Origin: Clostridium sp. 27_14
Lineage (GTDB): Bacteria; Bacillota; Clostridia; TANB77; CAG-508
Assembly: GCA_001916035.1 (NCBI GenBank)
Contig: MNRQ01000018.1
Span: 1 to 64,000, forward strand
Direction: 5' to 3'
DNA: 64,000 nucleotides
In this document: positions 17,723 through 26,635 of the stretch, piece after piece
How positions within the stretch are numbered: the stretch's first letter is position 1
How the letters are laid out: each line of letters starts with the position of its first letter
The notes under the pieces: generated by a model
Databases searched by the model: none
What the model saw: only the letters and a program-made list of their open reading frames with translations
Told to the model about the DNA's origin: nothing
Position numbers and translations under genes: made by a program

Positions 17723-18496
17723 ATGTTTTTAGTATTTAACAAAGACAAAATATATGCATACGGAATATCCATAATAACAGTAATATTACTATTTTGCGCA
17801 GCAAGCACAATGCTAACAGACAACCCAGAAACAATATTAACAGGAAGCACAGCAGGAAAACAACTACCAATATATAAAGTAGACACTCAAGAAAAAAAGG
17901 TAGCACTAACAATAAATTGTGCATGGAATGACAGCGACATAGACAACATATTACAAACACTAAACAATAACAACTGTAAAGTAACATTTTTTATGGTAGG
18001 AGACTGGGTAAAAAAATACCCAGAAGCAGCCAAAAAAGTAAAAGAAGCAGGACATGAAATAGGAACACATTCAAACACACACCCACATGTAAACAATCTA
18101 GACTACGAAAAAAACGCAAACGAACTAAAAGAAAGTGCAAAAATAATAAAAGAAACCACAGGAGCAGAAGTAAAACTATATAGACCACCATATGGAGAAT
18201 ATAATGACACAGTAATAAAAGTAGCAAATGAAAACGGATACATACCAATACAATGGTCACTAGACACACTAGACTACACAAAAATAACAGGAGAGCAAAT
18301 GTGGGAAAGACTAAAAAACAAAATAACAGCAGGAGACATAATTTTAATGCACAACGGAACAGAACACACAGCAGACTCACTAGACATGATTATAAAAAAT
18401 ATAAAAAGCAGTGGATTTGAAGTAGCAAGAGTCTCAGATATTATTTATACTGAAAATTATACAATAGACACAAATGGAACGCAAAGAAGAAAATAA
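17723..18496 (+). CDS. Polysaccharide deacetylase family protein, PdaB-like
   Basis: NodB-fold protein, 257 residues, with one N-terminal transmembrane helix (about residues 12-30), so probably outside the membrane. Motif 2 is present as HSNTH (His116, His120), motif 3 as RPPYG and motif 5 as ILMHNG. Motif 1, normally TFDDGP, reads TINCAW (Asn65, Cys66), so the usual catalytic aspartate is replaced; similar variants occur in PdaB-type sporulation proteins of Clostridia as I recall, so it may still be functional or structural. It follows cwlD by 60 bases with an RBS inside a hairpin. A spore envelope role is inferred from the neighbour and the family. Confidence 0.8.
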   Translation: MFLVFNKDKIYAYGISIITVILLFCAASTMLTDNPETILTGSTAGKQLPIYKVDTQEKKVALTINCAWNDSDIDNILQTLNNNNCKVTFFMVGDWVKKYPEAAKKVKEAGHEIGTHSNTHPHVNNLDYEKNANELKESAKIIKETTGAEVKLYRPPYGEYNDTVIKVANENGYIPIQWSLDTLDYTKITGEQMWERLKNKITAGDIILMHNGTEHTADSLDMIIKNIKSSGFEVARVSDIIYTENYTIDTNGTQRRK

Positions 18497-18554
18497 AAAA
18501 GAATGTATAAAATTTCCAAACAAGTAAATAATAATAGAAGTGAGAGGTTTGTAT

Positions 18555-19052
18555 ATGATTTTTTTTGGAATTATTTCAAATAAAAAAGATTTTAATATAA
18601 TAAAATTAGAGATAGAAAAAAGTATAAAAGATGCAAGTATAATATTAATAGACAAAGAAAATATAGAAAATTTACAAAACATCAAATTTGAAGCACTAAT
18701 CATAAATAGTGAAATAAACCTAGACAATAAAAGCATCGTATTCTTGCAAAAAATCTGTAAAAATTTAAAATATTTAATAGTAAACACAGACAAAAACACT
18801 TATGTAAACATATTGAATAATGACAGAATATGCATAATAACTTATGGTTTAAATCACAAATGCACAGTCACAGCATCAAGCATAAAAGAAGAAAACATAA
18901 TGATAGCATTACAACGAGAAATAATAGACAGATATGGACATCTAATGATAATAGGAGAAAAAAGAGTAAAACCAATAGAAAACCTAGATGTATATGGCAC
19001 AATGACAATTTTTATAATAAAATTACTATACTTAAAAAACATGCAAATCTGA
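18555..19052 (+). CDS. Conserved hypothetical protein, about 165 aa
   Basis: Function unknown. Alternating hydrophobic strands and helices suggest a Rossmann-like fold. The segment ICIITYGLNHKCTVTASSI resembles the C-terminal part of Mur ligases, and a family of short proteins with this motif occurs in Clostridia as far as I recall, but the ATP-binding and catalytic parts of a Mur ligase are absent. The ATG at 18555 follows GAGAGG; an upstream in-frame GTG at 18540 is less likely. It lies between the PdaB-like gene and an SSB-like gene, with no visible promoter of its own. Confidence 0.55.
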   Translation: MIFFGIISNKKDFNIIKLEIEKSIKDASIILIDKENIENLQNIKFEALIINSEINLDNKSIVFLQKICKNLKYLIVNTDKNTYVNILNNDRICIITYGLNHKCTVTASSIKEENIMIALQREIIDRYGHLMIIGEKRVKPIENLDVYGTMTIFIIKLLYLKNMQI

Positions 19053-19145
19053 ACAAAAAAATAAAAAAAGATTATATAAAAACAACAATAAATTAAAAAA
19101 TAAAGAAATATTTACAAAAAAATCAAAAAAAATTAACTTTTTATG

Positions 19146-19174
19146 TAGACAAACCTTAAAAAATGTTGTATAAT
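19146..19174 (+). promoter_or_regulatory. Promoter of SSB-like gene
   Basis: TAGACA (19146-19151), 17 bases, TATAAT (19169-19174). Confidence 0.7.
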
Positions 19175-19246
19175 GGTAATTGTAGGAAAACTCTGAGATA
19201 AATTATACAATTGAAAAAAATAAAAAAATATAGGGAGGAAACCAAA

Positions 19247-19954
19247 TTGGATACAAATTATTTAGAAAACAACTATTTAACATTAGTTGGAAGAGTAACA
19301 GGAGAAAAGAAATTTAGCCATGAAATATATGGAGAAAGATTCTTTATATTTAACTTAAGCATAGCACGCTTAAGTGGAAACGCAGACATAATACCAATAA
19401 CAGTATCAGAAAGACTAATCACTGACGAAATGCTACAAGAAGGTAAAAAAATATTAGTAAAAGGACAATTCCGTTCTTACAACAGTTATGAAAATGAAAG
19501 AAACAAATTAATATTAACAGTATTTGCAAAAGACGTTATTGAAGTAGAAGAAAACGAAGAAGACAGTGACATAGTAAAAAAAGAAAGTATAACAAACGAA
19601 GTAGTACTTATAGGATTTATATGCAAAAAACCAATTTACCGTCAAACACCATTTGGAAGAGAAATAGCAGACATATTATTAGCAGTAAACAGAGCATATA
19701 ACAAATCAGACTATATACCATGTATAGCATGGGGAAGAAACGCAAGATTTTCACAAAACCTAGAAGTAGGAACAAAAGTAAAAGTAGTAGGAAGAGTGCA
19801 ATCAAGAGAATATGAGAAAAAATATGAAGACGGAACATCAGAAGTAAAAGTAGCATATGAAGTATCAATAGGAAGTTTAGAAATAGTAGAAGAAAACGAA
19901 GAAGAAAATAACACAGAAACAGAAAATGTAGAAAACAATCAAGAAGCTGTATAA
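19247..19954 (+). CDS. SSB-like protein with two OB folds, 235 aa
   Basis: Two tandem OB-fold domains of the single-stranded DNA binding type: the first (NNYLTLVGRVTGEKKFSHE, about residues 8-105) and the second (TNEVVLIGFICKKPIYRQTPFGREIADILLAVNR, about 115-215), followed by an acidic Glu/Asn tail. The second carries the FxLAVNR-like and IPCIAWGRNA blocks of bacterial SSB. The tail lacks the DDLPF tip of a canonical SSB (present in the protein at 59924), so it is not the main replicative SSB. The start is TTG at 19247, chosen because AGGGAGGA precedes it at 19232-19239. Its own promoter and terminator make it a single-gene unit. Confidence 0.75.
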   Translation: MDTNYLENNYLTLVGRVTGEKKFSHEIYGERFFIFNLSIARLSGNADIIPITVSERLITDEMLQEGKKILVKGQFRSYNSYENERNKLILTVFAKDVIEVEENEEDSDIVKKESITNEVVLIGFICKKPIYRQTPFGREIADILLAVNRAYNKSDYIPCIAWGRNARFSQNLEVGTKVKVVGRVQSREYEKKYEDGTSEVKVAYEVSIGSLEIVEENEEENNTETENVENNQEAV

Positions 19955-19980
19955 ATCTAGAAAATACAAAAATAAAAAAA

Positions 19981-20016
19981 TCTATCAAGAGAGTTTAAAA
20001 TCTTGATAGATTTTTT
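19981..20016 (+). terminator. Terminator after SSB-like gene
   Basis: TCTATCAAGA (19981-19990) pairs with TCTTGATAGA (20001-20010), followed by TTTTTT. Confidence 0.9.
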
Positions 20017-20029
20017 ACATTAAAATTTA

Positions 20030-20058
20030 TTGTTACAATTCAGAATATATGATATAAT
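20030..20058 (+). promoter_or_regulatory. Promoter of the small-protein/HipA-like pair
   Basis: TTGTTA (20030-20035), 17 bases, TATAAT (20053-20058). Confidence 0.6.
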
Positions 20059-20099
20059 TTTAAACAATACAAAGAGTAGAAAAAGAAAGGAAAAACAAA

Positions 20100-20321
20100 A
20101 TGAAAAAAAAATATGATGAAAAAATATTAGAAAAGTGTTTACCACCATATTTAGAAAAAGATTTAGAAAACCTAAAAAAAGGAATAAAAAACAAAGTAAG
20201 TTACCTAGACTGCTTAATTGACGAATTGCAAGGCTCAGTAAACAGTGCTTTTGTAGATGGAGACATAACAGAAGAACAATGTGACTATTTATACAAAAAA
20301 TATATTAGAATGGAGAAATAA
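20100..20321 (+). CDS. 73-aa protein paired with HipA-like kinase, possible antitoxin
   Basis: Family not recognised. The 73 residues are helical and charged, with MKKKYDEKILEKCLPPYLEKD at the start and a DGDITEEQCDYLYKKYI tail; no helix-turn-helix like that of HipB is apparent. RBS GAAAGGA. Its stop codon (20319-20321) is one base from the ATG of the downstream kinase-like gene, and both share one promoter, so translation is probably coupled. By position it would be the antitoxin or accessory subunit of the kinase; this is inference from gene order only. Confidence 0.55.
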   Translation: MKKKYDEKILEKCLPPYLEKDLENLKKGIKNKVSYLDCLIDELQGSVNSAFVDGDITEEQCDYLYKKYIRMEK

Positions 20322-20322
20322 C

Positions 20323-21207
20323 ATGATAGATTTCACAAACTGCCAAAAAAATAAATACAAATATTATGGAGGAAAAAATGGAGGAAAAATATGCATCATA
20401 TATAATAATCAAGATTACATGCTAAAATTTCCTTCAATAAATAATGGAATATCAGAACATGAATACTCAAACAGTTGCATCTCAGAATATATAGCATGCC
20501 ATATAATAAACTCCATAGGATTAAATGTACAAGAAACAATACTAGGAAAATATAAAGTAGAAGAAGAAGAAAAAATAGTTGTAGCATGTAAAGATTTTAC
20601 TTCAGGAGGAAATATATTAAAACAATTTGCAGAACTAAAAAACAGTCAAATAGAAACATCAAAAAATGGATATGGAACAGAATTAGCAGAAGTCATAGAA
20701 ACAATAGAAAATCAACCTATATGTGATCCAGAAGAACTAAAAAAATTTTTTTGGGACATGTTCATAGTAGACAGTTTTGTAGGAAACTTCGATAGGCACA
20801 ACGGAAATTGGGGATTTTTAATAAATGAAACATTACAAAAAATAGAAATTGCACCAATATATGATTGTGCATCATGCCTATATCCACAACTAACAGATGA
20901 AAGAATAAACGAGATAATAAATAATCAAAATGAACTAGAAGCAAGAGTATATATTTTTCCAACATCAGCATTAAAAATAAAAGGCAAAAAAATAAACTAT
21001 TTTGGATTTATAACAGGTTTAGAAAACGAAGAATGTAATAAAGCATTAATAAGAATATTCCCAAAAATAAACCTAGAAAAAATATATAAAATTATAGACC
21101 AAACGCCATACATCACAGATATCAGAAAAGAATTTTACAAAAAAATATTAAACATGAGATATAACATAATACTAAAAAACAGTTACGAAAGTCTAAAAAA
21201 TAAATGA
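20323..21207 (+). CDS. HipA/CtkA-like serine/threonine kinase
   Basis: Protein of 294 residues resembling the HipA C-terminal kinase fold. The catalytic loop reads GNFDRHNGNWGF (Asp157, Arg158, His159, Asn160) and a metal-binding aspartate is in APIYDCAS (Asp181). The N-terminal HipA domain of full-length toxins is missing, so it is closer to the short CtkA-type kinases. HipA kinases halt growth by phosphorylating glutamyl-tRNA synthetase; the target here is unknown. The ATG at 20323 is chosen from GGAG spacing and the one-base gap to the 73-residue gene; an upstream in-frame GTG lies inside that gene. Its stop overlaps an ATG of the next gene frame. Confidence 0.75.
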   Translation: MIDFTNCQKNKYKYYGGKNGGKICIIYNNQDYMLKFPSINNGISEHEYSNSCISEYIACHIINSIGLNVQETILGKYKVEEEEKIVVACKDFTSGGNILKQFAELKNSQIETSKNGYGTELAEVIETIENQPICDPEELKKFFWDMFIVDSFVGNFDRHNGNWGFLINETLQKIEIAPIYDCASCLYPQLTDERINEIINNQNELEARVYIFPTSALKIKGKKINYFGFITGLENEECNKALIRIFPKINLEKIYKIIDQTPYITDIRKEFYKKILNMRYNIILKNSYESLKNK

Positions 21208-21239
21208 ATTATAAAAACAAGAAAGGAAAACAAACATTT

Positions 21240-22916
21240 ATGAAAAAAGAAAAACTAAAAATAACAAAAACAAGTCTATTTATGATATTAGCAATAATAT
21301 TAATAGCAATATTTTGCATATCAGTATCACCAGTAACAATGCAAAATGACACATACTACACAATAAAAATAGGAGAACACATACACAAATACGGAATAGA
21401 CATGAAAGACCCATTCTCATGGCACGAAGACCTAGGATACACATATCCACACTGGTTATATGACCTATTAACATATTACATATACTCAGCAACAGGATTC
21501 ATGGGAATCTTTATAGTAACATGCATACTATCATGCATATTAGGAATATCACTATTTTTAGTAACAGAAAAACTAACAAAAAACAAAGTAATATCATTTA
21601 TAGTAACAATAGGAGCAATGTATGTACTAAAACCATATATAGCAGCAAGAGCACAACTAGTAACATTCATACTATTTATATGGACAATATATTTCATAGA
21701 AAAATTTATAGAAACAGGAAAAATAAAATATGCAATACCACTAATACTAATACCAATAGCAATAGCAAATCTACACGTAGCAGTATGGCCATTCTATTTT
21801 GTACTATATTTACCATATATAGGAGAATACATATTAGCATATATATCAGAAATTGTATTTTATGACAAAATACAAAGACATTACATGAAAAAGAAAATAG
21901 AATACTTACAAAAAATAAAAAACAAAGGACAAAAAAATGTAGACGAAAAAATTGAAAAAGCACAAGCACAACTAAAAGAAATGAACGAAAAAGCATCAAA
22001 AGTAAAAATAAAAAGAGATCAAAACCAAAAAAAGGCATACAAAATAAGAATAACAAAAGATAAAAATGTAAAATATCTAATAATAATCATGATAATATGT
22101 ATATTTACAGGACTACTAACACCACTAGGAAATGTACCATACACATATTTATATAAAACAATGGCAGGAAACACAACACAAAACATAAATGAACATTTAC
22201 CAATGACACTATCAAGCAACACAGAAGCACTATTTATGATAGTCCTATTTTTAGCAGTACTAATGTTTACCAAAACAAGAATACGCCTACATGACTTATT
22301 ATTCATAGGAGGACTAGGATATTTAATGCTAGCATCAAGCAGACAAATAACAATGTTCACAATAGTAGGAACAGTAATACTAACAAGATTAATAACACAA
22401 ATGTTTAACGAATACAACTATGACTACAACAAACTAATAAAAAGCATAATGACACCAGTTGTAACAATATTCTTAATAGTACTAGTAATATTTATAAGTT
22501 ATAAACAAGCAATACCAAAAAAGAATCTAAAATTTGTAAGTGAAAAAACATACCCAGTAAAAGCATGTGACTACATCTTAGAAAACATTGACTTAGGAAA
22601 AGCAAGATTTTACAACGAATATAACTATGGAAGCTATATGCTATTTAGAGGAATACCAGTATTTATAGACTCCAGAGCAGACCTATACGCCCCAGAATTT
22701 AATAAAAAAGAAGACATATTCATGGACTTTATAAACACATCATCAATTGCAACATTTTACGAAGACACATTCAAAAAATACAATATAACACACGTAATAG
22801 TATATGAAAACTCAAAAGTAAATATGATTATCAAAAAAACAAATGACGAAAACTACAAAAAACTATATGAAGACGACAATTTTGTCATATACGAAAGACT
22901 AAATGCGGAAAAATAA
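21240..22916 (+). CDS. Multi-spanning membrane protein, glycosyltransferase-like
   Basis: About 559 residues with roughly ten transmembrane helices, a Lys-rich cytoplasmic coiled loop in the middle (around residues 210-275) and a soluble C-terminal part. The block FYNEYNYGSYMLFRGIPVFIDSRADLY near residue 460 is reminiscent of the C-terminal region of GT-C type membrane glycosyltransferases or related sugar-polymer proteins, but no catalytic DxD could be assigned with confidence. The first in-frame ATG (21204) overlaps the stop of the kinase gene; the ATG at 21240 is preferred because of GAAAGG upstream. Substrate unknown. Confidence 0.6.
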   Translation: MKKEKLKITKTSLFMILAIILIAIFCISVSPVTMQNDTYYTIKIGEHIHKYGIDMKDPFSWHEDLGYTYPHWLYDLLTYYIYSATGFMGIFIVTCILSCILGISLFLVTEKLTKNKVISFIVTIGAMYVLKPYIAARAQLVTFILFIWTIYFIEKFIETGKIKYAIPLILIPIAIANLHVAVWPFYFVLYLPYIGEYILAYISEIVFYDKIQRHYMKKKIEYLQKIKNKGQKNVDEKIEKAQAQLKEMNEKASKVKIKRDQNQKKAYKIRITKDKNVKYLIIIMIICIFTGLLTPLGNVPYTYLYKTMAGNTTQNINEHLPMTLSSNTEALFMIVLFLAVLMFTKTRIRLHDLLFIGGLGYLMLASSRQITMFTIVGTVILTRLITQMFNEYNYDYNKLIKSIMTPVVTIFLIVLVIFISYKQAIPKKNLKFVSEKTYPVKACDYILENIDLGKARFYNEYNYGSYMLFRGIPVFIDSRADLYAPEFNKKEDIFMDFINTSSIATFYEDTFKKYNITHVIVYENSKVNMIIKKTNDENYKKLYEDDNFVIYERLNAEK

Positions 22917-22973
22917 AATCATAATAAAAGGACTAAATGCAAAAATAAAATTATAAAGAAAAGAGGACAAAAA

Positions 22974-23882
22974 GTGGAAAAAATTATAATAGAAAAAGAA
23001 AAAGCAGGAAAAAGAATAGACATATTTATAAGTGAACAAAAGCAAATTTCAAGAGAAACAGCAAAAAGATGGATTGAACAAGAAAATGTAACAATAAACA
23101 ATAAAAAAGTAAAACCATCATACAAAACACAAGAAAACGATATTATAAATATAGAACCAGAAGAAATAAAAGACATTGAATTAAAAGCACAAAACATACC
23201 ACTAGAAGTCTTATACCAAGACAATGATATATTAGTCGTAAACAAACCAAAAGGAATGGTAGTACACCCAGCAAACGGAAATCCAGACGGAACACTAGTA
23301 AATGCAGTTATGGCATTATGCAAAGACACACTATCAGGAATAGGAGGAGAACTAAGACCAGGAATAGTACACAGACTAGACAAAGACACATCTGGAGCAA
23401 TAATCATAGCAAAAAACGATAAATCACATATACAACTTAGTGAAATGTTAAAAAATCATGAAATAGAAAAAACATATATAGCACTAGTAAGAGGAATAGT
23501 AAAAGAAAATGAAGCAACAATAAACATGCCAATATCAAGAAGTCAAAATGACAGAAAAAAAATGGCAGTAAACAGAGAAGGAAAAAATGCAATAACACAC
23601 ATAAAAGTAATAGAAAGATTTTACAACCACAATGTAACACTACTAGAAGTAAAAATAGAAACAGGAAGAACACACCAAATAAGAGTACACCTATCAAAAA
23701 TAGGATACCCAATAATAGGAGACGAAGTATACTCAAACGGTAAAAACGAATGGGGAATACATGGACAATGCCTACACGCAAAAAGTCTAAAATTTAAGCA
23801 TCCAATAAATAATAAAGAAATGTACATAGAAGCAGAACTACCAGAATATTTTCAAGAAATAATAAAAAAATGCAAACAATAA
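22974..23882 (+). CDS. Pseudouridine synthase, RluA/RluD family
   Basis: Converts specific uridines of 23S rRNA to pseudouridine. The 302 residues have an N-terminal S4 RNA-binding domain (about 10-70) and a catalytic domain with the signature GIVHRLDKDTSG, whose aspartate is the catalytic nucleophile. Late blocks ETGRTHQIRVHL and YPIIGDEVY are typical of the family. It starts with GTG at 22974 after GAGGA. It is directly upstream of a second pseudouridine synthase and the two overlap slightly in their flanks, so they are probably co-transcribed. Length and domain order fit RluD or its relatives. Confidence 0.93.
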   Translation: MEKIIIEKEKAGKRIDIFISEQKQISRETAKRWIEQENVTINNKKVKPSYKTQENDIINIEPEEIKDIELKAQNIPLEVLYQDNDILVVNKPKGMVVHPANGNPDGTLVNAVMALCKDTLSGIGGELRPGIVHRLDKDTSGAIIIAKNDKSHIQLSEMLKNHEIEKTYIALVRGIVKENEATINMPISRSQNDRKKMAVNREGKNAITHIKVIERFYNHNVTLLEVKIETGRTHQIRVHLSKIGYPIIGDEVYSNGKNEWGIHGQCLHAKSLKFKHPINNKEMYIEAELPEYFQEIIKKCKQ

Positions 23883-23908
23883 TCACAGAAAAAAGAAAGG
23901 AAATTATA

Positions 23909-24619
23909 ATGGAAGAAGAAAGACTACAAAAATATTTAGCAAATCAAGGAATAGGGTCAAGAAGAAAATGCGAACAATACATTTTAGAAGGAAAAGTAAC
24001 AGTAAATGGCAAAACAATTAAAGAATTAGGAACAAAAATAAACCCAGAAAAAGACGAAATCTGCTATAACGGAAAAAAAGTAAACAAACAAGAAAAAAAG
24101 GTATATATATTATTAAACAAACCAATAGGATATGTAACAACAGTAAAAGACCAATTCAACCGTGACACAGTAATGGACTTAATAAAAATAAAAGAAAGAA
24201 TAGTACCAGTAGGAAGACTAGATATGTACACATCAGGAGCACTAATACTAACAAACGATGGAAATTTTGTATACAAATGCACACACCCAAAACACGAAAT
24301 AACCAAAACATACACAGTAACACTAAAAGGAATAATAACAAAAGAAGAAGTAGAACAGCTAAAAAAAGGTGTTGACATAGGAGGATATACTACAAGACCA
24401 GCAAAAATAAAAATATTAAAAACAGACCAAGAAAAAGACATATCAAGACTAGAAATAATAATACATGAAGGAAAAAATAGGCAAGTAAGAAAAATGTGTG
24501 AAGCAGTAGGAAGAAAAGTATTAGCATTACATAGAACCAAAATAGGAAATATAGGAGTAAAAGATTTACCACTAGGAAAATGGAGATACCTAAAAACAGA
24601 AGAAATAAACAGATTTTAA
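23909..24619 (+). CDS. Pseudouridine synthase, RluB/RsuA family
   Basis: Second rRNA pseudouridine synthase, 236 residues: S4 domain (MEEERLQKYLANQGIGSRR onward) then a catalytic domain with VGRLDMYTSGALILTNDG, where the aspartate of RLD is catalytic, and NRQVRKMCEAVG in the late conserved block. The ATG at 23909 is chosen over 23870 because GAAAGGAAATTATA precedes it and the S4 domain begins there. It follows the RluA-family gene by 26 bases. RluB and RsuA types cannot be separated by eye; RluB is likelier. Confidence 0.92.
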   Translation: MEEERLQKYLANQGIGSRRKCEQYILEGKVTVNGKTIKELGTKINPEKDEICYNGKKVNKQEKKVYILLNKPIGYVTTVKDQFNRDTVMDLIKIKERIVPVGRLDMYTSGALILTNDGNFVYKCTHPKHEITKTYTVTLKGIITKEEVEQLKKGVDIGGYTTRPAKIKILKTDQEKDISRLEIIIHEGKNRQVRKMCEAVGRKVLALHRTKIGNIGVKDLPLGKWRYLKTEEINRF

Positions 24620-24665
24620 GCAATAGAAAATACAAAAAACATTAAGATAAAACAAAAAATAAATA

Positions 24666-24694
24666 TTGCAAAATTATTTTCAAAAGTATATAAT
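24666..24694 (+). promoter_or_regulatory. Promoter of S1-domain gene
   Basis: TTGCAA (24666-24671), 17 bases, TATAAT (24689-24694). Confidence 0.7.
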
Positions 24695-24733
24695 ATGAAC
24701 AAATAAAAGAAACCTAAGAAAAAGGAGAAACAA

Positions 24734-25540
24734 ATGAATAAATTCAATTTTTTACCAGAAGGCTGGAACACAGAAAAATATAAAATAACTAGCAACGAAG
24801 AAATAGAAAAATGTGCCAACACAGAAAAAATATGCCAAGGAATAGTAGAAAAATGTGACAATAATTATAACTTACACATCAATATAGGAAACAACATAAT
24901 AGGAATAATGCCAAGAGAAGAAGTAGAAGGAATCAATATAGAACAAAATGGCTTACCAAAACAAAATCTATGTACAGGAAAAGTACATAAATTTGTACAA
25001 TTCAAAATAAAAGGATTAAACGAACAACACACACCAATACTATCAAGAAAAAGTGTACAAGAAGAAGCAATGGAAGCAGTAAAAAAAGACCTAGAAGTAG
25101 GAGATAAAATAAACGGAATAGTAAAAAACATAACACCATATGGAGCATTTATAGAAATAGGTGGAGGAGTAGTAGGACTAGCACATATAGAAGACTTATC
25201 AGTAGCAAGAATAAAAACACCGTATGAAAGACTAAAAATTGGACAAAAAGTAAATATTGTGGTAAAATGTATAGACAGGGAAAGTGGAAAAATATCACTA
25301 TCTTATAAAGAAAATTTTGGCACTTGGGAAGAAAATGTAGAAAACTTTAGAGCAGGAGAAAAAGTACAAGGAATAGTAAGAGAAACCGAAAAAAACAAAA
25401 ACGGAATCTTTATAGAATTATCTCCAAATCTAGTAGGAATGGCAGAATACAAACCAGGATTTAGATATGGCCAAAAAATAGAAGTCTATATAAAAAAAAT
25501 AGACTACAACAAAAGAAAAGTAAAATTATTTATAATATAG
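24734..25540 (+). CDS. S1 RNA-binding domain protein, 268 aa
   Basis: Contains an N-terminal weakly conserved OB segment (about residues 35-105) and a clear S1 domain (VGDKINGIVKNITPYGAFIEIGGGVVGLAHIEDLS, about 120-190), then a second divergent S1-like domain (GEKVQGIVRETEKNKNGIFIEL, about 205-268). Such proteins resemble the short ribosomal protein S1 homologues of Firmicutes. In many Clostridia an S1 protein is fused to IspH; here ispH (26636) is separate but nearby. RBS AAAGGAG. The exact RNA target is unknown. Confidence 0.8.
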   Translation: MNKFNFLPEGWNTEKYKITSNEEIEKCANTEKICQGIVEKCDNNYNLHINIGNNIIGIMPREEVEGINIEQNGLPKQNLCTGKVHKFVQFKIKGLNEQHTPILSRKSVQEEAMEAVKKDLEVGDKINGIVKNITPYGAFIEIGGGVVGLAHIEDLSVARIKTPYERLKIGQKVNIVVKCIDRESGKISLSYKENFGTWEENVENFRAGEKVQGIVRETEKNKNGIFIELSPNLVGMAEYKPGFRYGQKIEVYIKKIDYNKRKVKLFII

Positions 25541-25617
25541 AAAAAATAAAAAGCAATCTATAATTATAAATATATATACATATAAGTAGAAAATTCTAAA
25601 TTAAAGGAGGAATTAAT

Positions 25618-26553
25618 ATGGTTGAAGATAACCAAATTAAAGCACAAGTATCACCATTTGCAATTAGAGAAGGTGAAATAAAAACATTTGACGGAAAAGA
25701 CGGATATGTATCAATGAACCAAATAGTACATAAGATAAACATAGGACATATTACAGACATACACTTTGCAATACTAGAATTAGTAAATCAATTCGAATTT
25801 ATAACATCAAGACAACTATACCAAATGTTAGAAATAAAAGGAATTGACGCAAAATCACAAGACAAATTAAACAACAAACTAGAAGCACTAGTAAAATCTA
25901 AAATTTTAACAAGATATTATTTCACATCAGAAGAAGGAAAAGGAATATACAGAATATACTGCCTAGAAAAAATGGGAAAATATTTATTAAACTCAAAAGA
26001 AATCGAATGCAAATGGCAACCATCAGACAATACAAAACCAGTACCAATGATAAAAAAGAGACTAGCAGGAAACCAAACATTAATAGCATATTTAAGAAAA
26101 GTAAAAGCATTTGATGATTTTGTTGTAAAACCAAGTTTAACAGCAAAAACAGCAGGAAAAGTATTCAAAGCAACAGGAGGAAGTGTAAAACTAACAAAAA
26201 ACAAAAAATCAATACAATTCCTATTTGAAGTCATCAGAAGAGAACCAGACTGGAAGAAAAAACTAGTTGAAAAAATGAGACTATATCAAGACTTTTATGC
26301 CAACTTTGTCCCAGGAGACTCAGGATTTAGTACAATGCCACAACTAATATTTGTATGTGAAGACGAAAAACACATGGCAGAAACATTTAAAGAAATCATA
26401 ACAAACCAAGTTGAAATACCACAACTAAAATTATACTTCACTACAGATTTAAGACAAAACGAAGAAACACTAGAAAACACTTTAGTAGAATTCAAACTAG
26501 TTGACGGAAAATACAAAATGGAAAATATAGAACTAAAATTATTAGGAATGTAA
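25618..26553 (+). CDS. Conserved hypothetical protein, winged-helix-like N-terminus
   Basis: 311 residues, no firm family. Residues about 45-125 read like a winged helix (HFAILELVNQFEFITSRQLYQML, then a recognition helix and wing GKGIYRIYCLEKMGKYLL), similar in style to replication-relaxation type proteins. The C-terminal half is mixed alpha/beta with PQLIFVCEDEKHMAETFKEI and resembles an alpha/beta nuclease-like or sensor domain. A strong AAAGGAGG precedes the ATG. It sits between the S1 gene and ispH and ends before a hairpin (26568-26594). A DNA-binding role is inferred only from the N-terminus. Confidence 0.55.
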   Translation: MVEDNQIKAQVSPFAIREGEIKTFDGKDGYVSMNQIVHKINIGHITDIHFAILELVNQFEFITSRQLYQMLEIKGIDAKSQDKLNNKLEALVKSKILTRYYFTSEEGKGIYRIYCLEKMGKYLLNSKEIECKWQPSDNTKPVPMIKKRLAGNQTLIAYLRKVKAFDDFVVKPSLTAKTAGKVFKATGGSVKLTKNKKSIQFLFEVIRREPDWKKKLVEKMRLYQDFYANFVPGDSGFSTMPQLIFVCEDEKHMAETFKEIITNQVEIPQLKLYFTTDLRQNEETLENTLVEFKLVDGKYKMENIELKLLGM

Positions 26554-26567
26554 TATATAAAGATAAA

Positions 26568-26594
26568 GGTTGGAAAAATTCAAATTTTCCAACC
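26568..26594 (+). terminator. Hairpin between 25618 gene and ispH
   Basis: GGTTGGAAAA (26568-26577) pairs with TTTTCCAACC (26585-26594). No strong T-run follows, so it may be a weak terminator. Confidence 0.5.
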
Positions 26595-26635
26595 ACATTT
26601 ATATTAAAAGAAAATATAAAAGGAAGATATAAAAA

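Noticed and set aside
18830..19096. Overlapping frame at the 3' end of the 18555 gene as a frameshifted tail
   Set aside because: No CGG at the junction, residues are Lys/Asn/His noise, and the 18555 frame ends where its family appears to end.
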